Part shown: positions 31,014 through 36,815 of the stretch, one piece after another
How positions within the stretch are numbered: the stretch's first letter is position 1
How the letters are laid out: each line of letters opens with the position of its first letter
NCBI GenBank assembly: GCA_002305075.1
Contig: DBQC01000019.1
Coordinates: 28,985 to 65,799, forward strand
Length of the DNA stretch: 36,815 nucleotides
Origin: Ruminococcaceae bacterium UBA1404
GTDB taxonomy: Bacteria; Bacillota; Clostridia; Oscillospirales; Ruminococcaceae
Direction of reading: 5' to 3'
Program-made: the position numbers and the translations under genes
The notes under the pieces: model-generated
The model's input: only the letters and a program-made list of their open reading frames with translations
The model's database searches: none
Told to the model about the DNA's origin: nothing

Positions 31014-31877
31014 TCAGGGCAGGATGGCGGCCACCGTATGGATGCCCAAAAGCGGCAGTTGCACATTGCCGCCGGCCTTTGTAGCTGCCTCGTCCAGCGC
31101 CGTTATGGCCCGCAAAAACCGGGGCGCATATCCGCCCGCCGCCAAAAGCTCGTGGACGCAAACCACCCGCAGCGCCTGACAAAAGGCGATAAAGCCCTCC
31201 CGCTTTTTATCTTGCGCCGCAAACAGCACAAGTAGGCGGTAGCCATTGTCCGACAAAATGGCCTCCCGTGCGGCGGCGCAGTCGTCAAGCAGCCGATCGG
31301 CCGCCTTGGCGCCCAGTCTGTCCACAAGGCCCTGCCAGTCGGGCAGCATAGCCGCAATGGTCCGAGCCTTGGGCGAAAGATGTCCGGGCAGATCTGCCAC
31401 AGAGGCGGACAGCGGCACCACCACCAGCCGGGAGCGCAGCGTGGGCAGCAGGTTGTGGCTGTTTTCTAAGGTGAAGATAAACCGCACGCCCTTCGGCGGC
31501 TCCTCGGTGACTTTAAGCAGGGCGTTTTGGGCCTCGGGAGTGATAAGGTCGGCGGCGTTTAGGATGAACACCCGCCCGGGAGCCTGATTGGGGATAAGAT
31601 GGGCCTCCATCTGAACATCGCGCACGGTCTCGATTAAAACTTCGCCGCGTTTTCCCTTGTGCTCCACCTCCTGCACATCGGGGTGGACCTTTCGCAAAAT
31701 CATATCGGTGTCCCGATTTTCCCGATAGGGCAGCGGTCCCTCGGCAGGATAGAGCATGGCGGCAGCCAGCAGCAAGGCAAAGGGCTCGGTTTGGGCAGAG
31801 GGCCCCTCCAAAGCCACGCCGGGCAGCCCGCACAGGCTGCGAATCAGCGGGTAATGCCGACTGAGGTCAGCGGGCAT
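31014..31877 (-). CDS. holB: DNA polymerase III subunit delta-prime
   Basis: This 287-residue product is the clamp-loader wrench. The RFC-box sequence NAADLITPEAQNALLKVTEE, PPKGVRFIFTLENSHNLLPT and LRSRLVVVPLS is diagnostic of delta-prime. The N-terminus (LEGPSAQTEPFALLLAAAML) lacks a working Walker A and the CxxC zinc ligands of E. coli HolB, consistent with a non-hydrolysing subunit. Its ATG overlaps the darA stop by one base (TGATG), so the two are coupled. The order darA-holB-ricT matches the yaaQ-yaaR-holB-yaaT region of Bacillus. Confidence 0.92.
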   Translation of the reverse strand: MPADLSRHYPLIRSLCGLPGVALEGPSAQTEPFALLLAAAMLYPAEGPLPYRENRDTDMILRKVHPDVQEVEHKGKRGEVLIETVRDVQMEAHLIPNQAPGRVFILNAADLITPEAQNALLKVTEEPPKGVRFIFTLENSHNLLPTLRSRLVVVPLSASVADLPGHLSPKARTIAAMLPDWQGLVDRLGAKAADRLLDDCAAAREAILSDNGYRLLVLFAAQDKKREGFIAFCQALRVVCVHELLAAGGYAPRFLRAITALDEAATKAGGNVQLPLLGIHTVAAILP

Positions 31878-32200
31878 CAGACCTTTTCAAAGCGCTCTAC
31901 ATCCAGCACAAAGATGGTGGCGCCGCCGATGGTGACCTCTACCGGGAAGGAGGAATACATCCCCACGCCATAGGAAGCCGAAGCCGGCACCACCTGGGTG
32001 CGGGTCTTGGAGTATTTGCCGATGATTTCGATGGCCCGGTCGACCTTGTCGTCCTCGGTGCCGCAGATGATGGTGGTATTGCCGGCCATAAGAAAGCCGC
32101 CGGTGGTGGCCAAACGGGTAACCTGATAGCGCTCCTTAGTAAGGGCCGACTGCACCTTGGAGCTGTCGTCGTTAGAAATAATAGCAAGAATAAGTTTCAT
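31877..32200 (-). CDS. darA: Cyclic-di-AMP receptor DarA (PII-like)
   Basis: The 107-residue trimeric PII-like protein starts MKLILAIISNDDSSKVQSAL. The TTGGFLMAGNTTIICGTEDD segment is the diagnostic ligand-binding turn, and IEIIGKYSKTRTQ follows. The family (YaaQ/DarA/PstA) binds c-di-AMP and affects central metabolism and cell wall homeostasis in Firmicutes. AGGAGG precedes the ATG. It is directly upstream of holB. Confidence 0.95.
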   Translation of the reverse strand: MKLILAIISNDDSSKVQSALTKERYQVTRLATTGGFLMAGNTTIICGTEDDKVDRAIEIIGKYSKTRTQVVPASASYGVGMYSSFPVEVTIGGATIFVLDVERFEKV

Positions 32201-32261
32201 AATAAAACCTCCTTAAGGTCTGCAAAGAGAAGCTGAAAAATTCAAAAACAACCGCTCAAGA

Positions 32262-33545
32262 TTATTTTAGCACATGGATGCTGTCAAAACCAGCCTGTAA
32301 AAGTAAATTCACGGTCTGCTGGTCGAGTATTTCGCCCGGCATGACCAGCGGAACCCCCGGCGGACAGACCGTTTGGATACAGCCGCAGGCCCGACCTATG
32401 GCCTCGGTTAGGGGCACACGCTCGGTGCGACCCAAGAGGGCAGTGCGCAGCGGAACGGCCGGCGTGGGCAGCCAAAGAGGCTCGGATGGGCTGTGGGCGG
32501 CCGGTGCGTCGGGCAGGGCCATAAGCAGCGCCTCCAGCGGCCCAAAGTCGGTGTTGGGGGCGGGCAGCAGCACGCACCGGCTGCCCCAAACAAGCTCGGG
32601 GCTTATGCGCGCCTTGGCCATCATAGTCTCGATTTCGGCCTGGGTGTGCCCCATGGCCGAAAAGTCTAAGGTCAGGCGGATGGGATCTTGGGCCCCCTCG
32701 TGCCGGAATATGCCTTTTGAGCTAAAGCGTGCCCGCAGCCGCTCTACATACTCGGCCAGCACCCAGTAGTCCCGGGCGGTTTTGGCCAGTTGGCCGGCCA
32801 GCATATCCAGGCTTAGCAGCACAAGGTAGCTGGGGCTGGTGGAGCCAAACAGCGCCATGCGGGAGCGGGCCAGTTCGGCGTGGGCGTCTTCTTTAAGGTG
32901 CAGCAGCGAAGCCCCGGTCAGGGCGGGCAGGGTTTTGTGGGGGCTTGTGCAGCAGGCGGTGGCTCCCAGCGCCACCGGGTGAAGATCGAAAAACCCAAGG
33001 TGGGCGCCCTGCGCCGCATCCACAAGCAGCGGCAGCCCTCGCTGGTCGCAAAGGGCGTTCAGTCGCTCGATGTCCAGCAGCCGGCCCAAATAGTCGGGGC
33101 TGGTGACATAGACAGCCGCCGCCTCGGGGCAGTTGTCCATGGCCTGGGCAAGGGCCTCGATTTCCTGGCCGGGCATGGGGGCCACCCAGCTTGGGTTGAG
33201 CCCCAAAAGCCCGCAGGCCGCCACCGCCGAGCTGTGGCAGCCCCGCAGCATAATGACCGTGTTGCCCGGTTCGAGGAAGGTGGCCAGCATGGTCTGCACC
33301 CCGAGGGTGGAGCCGCCCGCCGAGAGCAGCGTGGCCCCGTCGCCGTAAAAGCCGGCAAATAGCGTTTCGGCCTCGGCAAAGGGGGGGCCGCCGGCATAGA
33401 GGCTGCCGGTGCCCTCGAGCTCGGTGAGGTCGTATTGGGCCGCCTCGGCCAGCGGACGGGGCAGCATTCCCTTGTGACCGGGGGTGTGCATCCGCACCGC
33501 CTCCCGCTCGATATAGGCCTGCATGGCCTCGCTGAGTCCCGGCAT
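32262..33545 (-). CDS. Fold-type I PLP enzyme, Orn/Lys/Arg decarboxylase family (YaaO-like)
   Basis: The 427-residue product starts MPGLSEAMQAYIEREAVRMH; the ATG at 33545 has AGAGGAGG ahead. HTPGHKG in the N-terminus, GSTLGVQTML, and SPHKTLPALTGASLL, whose Lys binds pyridoxal phosphate, define the short Orn/Lys/Arg decarboxylase family, as in B. subtilis YaaO or SpeA-type arginine decarboxylase. Substrate cannot be told. In Bacillus yaaO sits ahead of tmk-yaaQ-yaaR-holB; here it sits ahead of darA-holB-ricT, but no tmk is between them. Possibly in one transcript with queG and femX. Confidence 0.9.
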   Translation of the reverse strand: MPGLSEAMQAYIEREAVRMHTPGHKGMLPRPLAEAAQYDLTELEGTGSLYAGGPPFAEAETLFAGFYGDGATLLSAGGSTLGVQTMLATFLEPGNTVIMLRGCHSSAVAACGLLGLNPSWVAPMPGQEIEALAQAMDNCPEAAAVYVTSPDYLGRLLDIERLNALCDQRGLPLLVDAAQGAHLGFFDLHPVALGATACCTSPHKTLPALTGASLLHLKEDAHAELARSRMALFGSTSPSYLVLLSLDMLAGQLAKTARDYWVLAEYVERLRARFSSKGIFRHEGAQDPIRLTLDFSAMGHTQAEIETMMAKARISPELVWGSRCVLLPAPNTDFGPLEALLMALPDAPAAHSPSEPLWLPTPAVPLRTALLGRTERVPLTEAIGRACGCIQTVCPPGVPLVMPGEILDQQTVNLLLQAGFDSIHVLK

Positions 33546-33628
33546 AACAATTCCTCCTCTCCGGGGCCTAGTGTAAGGGGGCGACGGCAAAGACCTTGAG
33601 AGTGCTACCCCAAATACCGCAGCTTGCC

Positions 33629-34690
33629 TTATTCCGCCTTTTTACCCCAACTGCGCCTAAGTGCATGAAGGCGCTCACGCAGCGCCATGGCCCAACTGAC
33701 CAGGCGGGCCGCAAAGGGCCGGTATGTGTAGGTAAACTCGCCTACCAGCTCGTCCAGTCGGCCGTTAAAGCCTTTCTTAAAGCGGTATAGGCCATAGGTG
33801 GGGCTGCTTTCGTCGGTGATGTCGCCGGTGACGCCCATAAAATCGTACAGGTGGCAGCCCTCCTCTAATGCCCACTGCATCATGGCCCACTGCACCAAGT
33901 AGCTGGGCATAAGCTGGCGGTGGTGGCTGCCCGATGCGCCGTAGACATAGCAGAGCTTGCCTCCAAAACAGGTGGCAATGGCTCCGGCCACCGGTTCGTC
34001 CTCCACAAAGGCCATGTAGAGGCGGGCATATTCCCCTAAGCCGTCTAAAAAGCTCTCAAAATAGTGTTGGGGCCGAATACCAAAGCCGTCCCGTTCACCG
34101 GTGGTCTCCATGATGGGCATAAACATGGGCAGCGCCTCCTTAGAGCAGGCTCGCACCACCACCCCTCGCTTTTGGGCTAATCGGATGTTGTAGCGGGTTT
34201 TTTGGCTGAAGGACTGGATCAGGCTCTCCTCGGTGTGGCCCGTAAGGTCAAGGCGGTAGTTAAATCGGGCCTGAATGGTCTCAAATCCCAGTCCGCCGGT
34301 GATGTGCTTAAAACCCATGGCCTCCATGGCGGCGATGCAGTCGGTGTCGGTAATCAGCGTGTCGGGATCCCAGGTGAGGGCGTAGGCGCCCCGGGCTTTG
34401 GCCACCGCATCGCAGCCGGCCTTGAGGTCCCGCAGGGCCTCTCGGTCGGAAAGATCGCAGACCGGGCCCCGGGGTGCGTATAAAAAGCTAAGGCCCAGCG
34501 GCAGGGGCCGAATAAGCAGTCCCACTGCTCCCCGCACCCGGCCCTCGGCGTCCTCCGAGATGATGGCGGTATAGTCCCAGCCCTCCTTGACATAGCGCCA
34601 ACGGCTGCACTGGGTAAAGCTGCTGCCCGCATGGGCGGCCACAAAGGCGTCCAGCCTCGGGTATTCGTCGGGGTTAAGTATTTTGTAAAT
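33629..34690 (-). CDS. FemABX-type peptidoglycan bridge aminoacyltransferase
   Basis: About 353 residues if read from the ATT at 34690, 9 bases after GGAGG: YKILNPDEYPRLDAFVAAHA then GSSFTQCSRWRYVKEGWDYT, which restores a normal Fem N-terminus. The GTG at 34642 would give 337 residues, has no RBS and cuts away this part. Motifs include ESLIQSFSQKTRYNIRLAQK and PSYLVQWAMMQWALEEGCHL then YDFMGVTGD, typical of the tandem GNAT-like fold that adds amino acids from aminoacyl-tRNA to lipid II. A basic tail follows. It overlaps the end of queG by 17 bases. Confidence 0.88.
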   Translation of the reverse strand: MYKILNPDEYPRLDAFVAAHAGSSFTQCSRWRYVKEGWDYTAIISEDAEGRVRGAVGLLIRPLPLGLSFLYAPRGPVCDLSDREALRDLKAGCDAVAKARGAYALTWDPDTLITDTDCIAAMEAMGFKHITGGLGFETIQARFNYRLDLTGHTEESLIQSFSQKTRYNIRLAQKRGVVVRACSKEALPMFMPIMETTGERDGFGIRPQHYFESFLDGLGEYARLYMAFVEDEPVAGAIATCFGGKLCYVYGASGSHHRQLMPSYLVQWAMMQWALEEGCHLYDFMGVTGDITDESSPTYGLYRFKKGFNGRLDELVGEFTYTYRPFAARLVSWAMALRERLHALRRSWGKKAE

Positions 34691-35504
34691 GGCTGGTGGC
34701 CTCCTTTATAGTACAGTCGATTAGGCTGAGGTTGCGCCGCAGCAAATCTCGCCCCCGCCAGAGATAGGCCCGGTTACAAAGACCGTCGATATCGCTTGGG
34801 GTCAGCCGGGGCAGGGGGTTCTCGTAAAACTCGGCGATGGGGCTAAGCGGCGGTCGGGCGTTGTGGGGACAGGCCATCAGGCAGATGTCGCAGCCCCATA
34901 CAAAGCCCCCCTCGGCAATTTGGGCGGCCTCCCAGTGGGTGAGCATACCCTTTTTTTGGGTGATGGCGCTACGGCAGCGGCCCATATCCTGCCGGGTCAA
35001 AGCTCCGGTGGGACAGGCGGCCACACAGCGCCCGCAGCCCCTGCACAGGTTCTGGGGCAGAGGGGCGGACGGCACCATGCCCAGCGCCTCGGGCGGAAGA
35101 TTGGTAAGCAGGCAGCCGATAAAGACCATCTGGCCCCACACGGGGGCGATGAGCAGACCGTTTTGGCCGACATAGCCCAGACCGGCCCGCCGGGCGGCCT
35201 CCACCTCGTAGATGGGCGATGCGTCCACAAAGGCTCGGCAGCGCAGCCCGGGCAGCCGCTCGGACAGCGCCTCGGCAGCCCGCTGCAGATGGGCCTTTAC
35301 AATCATGTGATAATCGTGTCCCACGGCATAGAGGGCCACATTGCGGTGGGGGTAGGCCCCGGTAAAGTAGGGAAATAACCCAACAATCGCCCCGGCTACC
35401 CCCTCGGGCAGGGTTTTGCCGGGCAGCAGAGGTATCTCTTGGGTGGTCAGCGTCCCAAAGGAGGCAAAACCCGCCTTATCCAGCAGGGATGCTGTTTCCA
35501 CCAC
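34674..35504 (-). CDS. queG: Epoxyqueuosine reductase family protein
   Basis: About 275 residues. Two cysteine sets (CRGCGRCVAACPTGALTR and GCDICLMACPHNARPPL) bind two 4Fe-4S clusters; the N-terminal half (FVDASPIYEVEAARRAGLGY, then VGQNGLLI) matches the cobalamin-binding DUF1730 domain with the catalytic Asp. It reduces epoxyqueuosine to queuosine in tRNA. It lacks the C-terminal HEAT-like domain of longer QueG proteins. The start is GTG at 35504 or 35501, since an earlier TTG at 35531 overlaps the promoter -10. First gene of the queG-femX unit. Other queuosine genes are not in view, so the substrate is inferred. Confidence 0.85.
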   Translation of the reverse strand: MVETASLLDKAGFASFGTLTTQEIPLLPGKTLPEGVAGAIVGLFPYFTGAYPHRNVALYAVGHDYHMIVKAHLQRAAEALSERLPGLRCRAFVDASPIYEVEAARRAGLGYVGQNGLLIAPVWGQMVFIGCLLTNLPPEALGMVPSAPLPQNLCRGCGRCVAACPTGALTRQDMGRCRSAITQKKGMLTHWEAAQIAEGGFVWGCDICLMACPHNARPPLSPIAEFYENPLPRLTPSDIDGLCNRAYLWRGRDLLRRNLSLIDCTIKEATSHLQNT

Positions 35505-35532
35505 GCCACCTCGCTTAGAATGTTTGCCCAAT

Positions 35533-35538
35533 AGTATA
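35533..35538 (-). promoter_or_regulatory. Extended -10 element of the queG operon
   Basis: TATACT preceded by TGC on the minus strand, about 30 bases before the GTG start; no consensus -35. It puts the TTG at 35531 outside the transcript. Confidence 0.65.
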
Positions 35539-35799
35539 GCATAAAAGGCGCAAATTTAACAGGGCGGGTCGCAAAGGGTATTAAATTTAAGGCACAAGGT
35601 GGCGCAGACAAAAAATATCGCAGCCCTCGACAAAACCATTCCCCACCCTGCCGATGGCGCAAAAAAGCCGCATCTATCGACGGGGCAAGACGGGATTTTT
35701 GCCAAAACCTGCGACGGAAAATTCTGGATAAACCCACCTATCTGTGATAGGCTTGTCCTAAGAAGGGCGGGCCTGCCCGTCCTGCAAAGGAGGTGCGCC

Positions 35800-36627
35800 A
35801 TGCCTGGGCTACCCTATCGCCAAATTAACCGGGTGCTGCGGCTGCCCATCGACAAAATAGACCCCAACCCCTACCAGCCCCGCCGCATCTTCGAGCCGGA
35901 GGCCCTTGCGGGGTTGGCGGCCTCCATCGCAGAAAATGGCCTTATCAACCCCATCACGGTGCGCAGCGCCCCCCTTGGCCGCTTTGAGCTGATTGCGGGC
36001 GAGCGCCGGCTCGAGGCCGTGCGGATGCTGGGCCTTAGGCACATCAACGCCATTGTTGAGGAGGTGGACACCGCGAGTTCGGCGGTGGCCGCCTTGGTAG
36101 AAAATCTTCAGCGCCAGCAGCTGGGGCTGTTTGAGGAGGCCGAGGGCATTGCCGCCCTGATGCGCTATCAGAACATGACCCAGCAGCAGGTTGCCGCTCG
36201 GCTGGGGATGGCTCAGTCTACGGTGGCCAACAAGCTGCGGCTGCTGCGGTTGCCCCACGACATTCGGGCCCGCATTGGGGCGCTGGGTCTTACCGAGCGC
36301 CATGCCCGGGCGCTGCTGCCGCTGCTGCCCGATGTGCGCCGCATCGAAAAGGCGCTCGACCGAATTGGCCGTCACAACCTCAATGTGCGTCAAACCGAGG
36401 AGCTGGTAGCCGGTATGGTGGGTCCGCCCCGCCAGAAGGGCCGCCGGGTGCTGTTGCTGCGGGATTTGCGTATCTTCTTTAACACGGTGGACAAGGCGGT
36501 TAGAACCATGCGGGAGGCCGGGGTGGGAGTGGATGCCGCCCGGGAGGAGCAGGAGGACTGCTACCGCTATGTGATTATTATCCCCAAGTTGCCCGCTCAG
36601 CCCGGAAAAAGCCAGAGCAGCGCGTAA
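35800..36627 (+). CDS. noc: Noc/ParB-like nucleoid occlusion or partition protein
   Basis: The 275-residue product starts at the ATG at 35800 after AAAGGAGG. The N-terminal ParB/Srx domain contains IDPNPYQPRRIFEPEALAGL and AGERRLEAVRMLGLRHINAI (the CTP-binding GERR box), then ENLQRQQLGLFEEAEGI. The helix-turn-helix reads NMTQQQVAARLGMAQSTVAN. The C-terminus (LLRDLRIFFNTVDKAVRTMR, then EAGVGVDAAREEQEDCYRYV) resembles Noc rather than Spo0J, so it may bind Noc sites and the membrane to block division over the chromosome. No soj/parA partner is beside it. ParB is the alternative. Confidence 0.87.
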   Translation: MPGLPYRQINRVLRLPIDKIDPNPYQPRRIFEPEALAGLAASIAENGLINPITVRSAPLGRFELIAGERRLEAVRMLGLRHINAIVEEVDTASSAVAALVENLQRQQLGLFEEAEGIAALMRYQNMTQQQVAARLGMAQSTVANKLRLLRLPHDIRARIGALGLTERHARALLPLLPDVRRIEKALDRIGRHNLNVRQTEELVAGMVGPPRQKGRRVLLLRDLRIFFNTVDKAVRTMREAGVGVDAAREEQEDCYRYVIIIPKLPAQPGKSQSSA

Positions 36628-36660
36628 CCGTCGAAAAAAGTGCGGATTTTTCGGCGTTAC
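36624..36660. other. Interrupted palindrome at the 3' end of the noc-like gene
   Basis: GTAAC (36624-36628) and CGAAAAA are mirrored by TTTTTCG and GTTAC (36656-36660), with unpaired bases between the two stem blocks and an 8-base loop. The stop codon lies inside it. It could be the first stem of the 3' end or a protein-binding site. Confidence 0.45.
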
Positions 36661-36681
36661 CGGTATATACCCCTGCTGATG

Positions 36682-36714
36682 CCCAAAGCCCCCGCCACCG
36701 GCGGGGGCTTTGGG
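36682..36714 (+). terminator. Terminator after the noc-like gene
   Basis: CCCAAAGCCCCCGCC (36682-36696) pairs with GGCGGGGGCTTTGGG (36700-36714) around ACC. A GT-rich tail follows; the tract of U is poor but the stem is very strong. Confidence 0.85.
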
Positions 36715-36727
36715 TTGGGTTTGGGTA

Positions 36728-36815
36728 GCCTTAAGACCTTATAATACCTTAGGGGCTCGGGCCCATGGGCCCCCCCTGCGCATTTTGCACCGCAAAATGC
36801 GTCCGCTGCGGCGGG
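36728..36815. repeat. Modular intergenic repeat, copy E (cut by window edge)
   Basis: CCTTAAGACCTTATA and AGGGGCTC match copy A in inverted orientation. A GGGCCC/GGGCCC hairpin follows near 36760-36775, then the stem GCATTTTGC/GCAAAATGC (36780-36788 and 36792-36800) and CGTCCGCTGCGGCGGG. It continues beyond the window. Confidence 0.85.

Noticed and set aside
32269..32285. Promoter TTGACA ... TAAAAT at the end of the decarboxylase gene, ahead of darA
   Set aside because: The spacing between the boxes is only 12 bases, outside the working range for a sigma-A promoter. An extended -10 alone is possible but unsupported.
35505..35531. TTG at 35531 as start of queG
   Set aside because: The TATACT -10 element lies directly upstream, so transcription would begin after this codon; GTG at 35504/35501 has a GAGG site.

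Overview
This is a chromosomal stretch of a GC-rich anaerobic Firmicute of the class Clostridia. The support is: hrcA-grpE-dnaK-dnaJ under CIRCE elements, a holB/ricT/darA block like that of Bacillus, a Noc-type ParB protein, ferredoxin-type proteins, citrate lyase and strong AGGAGG ribosome binding sites with frequent GTG/TTG starts. I cannot name genus or species. No rRNA, tRNA, CRISPR array, transposase or integrase was seen.

Layout. 1-2725 (minus): rpmG-secE-nusG-rplK-rplA from one good promoter, ended by a terminator with no rplJ-rplL inside the window. 2770-4530 (minus): a cold-shock gene with a long structured leader, then an EAL-HDOD protein. 4650-8637 (plus): metF, a stand-alone MetH reactivation-domain protein and a metH lacking that domain, together a split B12 methionine synthase system. 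9026-9640 (minus): a lipoprotein. 9841-13935 (plus): ddl, murI, a DUF1934 protein and argS, translationally coupled. 14042-18849 (minus): hrcA-grpE-dnaK-dnaJ with two CIRCE operators. 19042-20460 (minus): a secreted, probably beta-helical, membrane-anchored protein. 20934-24339 (minus): citDEF preceded by an XRE regulator. 24472-26003: a dicluster ferredoxin divergent from a Crp/Fnr regulator, with an FNR-like palindrome between them. 26019-27762: a FlaA1/CapD-type nucleotide-sugar enzyme divergent from thiol peroxidase.

27925-about 29735 is an AT-rich foreign island. It holds the 3' part of a type I restriction hsdR gene, cut off cleanly at an intergenic repeat, and an unrecognised 238-residue protein with its own RBS. 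29823-35504 (minus) holds a small ferredoxin gene and then queG-femX-yaaO-darA-holB-ricT. 35800-36627 (plus) is a noc/parB-like gene.

The most unusual feature is a modular intergenic repeat family present at both window ends and at about 8.6, 20.6-20.9 and 27.8 kb. Its hairpin stems are conserved and the loops vary. One copy forms the junction with the foreign island. Other points worth checking are an apparent ATT start codon for the FemABX gene, a CIRCE element that doubles as a terminator, a cspA leader flanked by a perfect palindrome, and the unknown protein next to the hsdR remnant.
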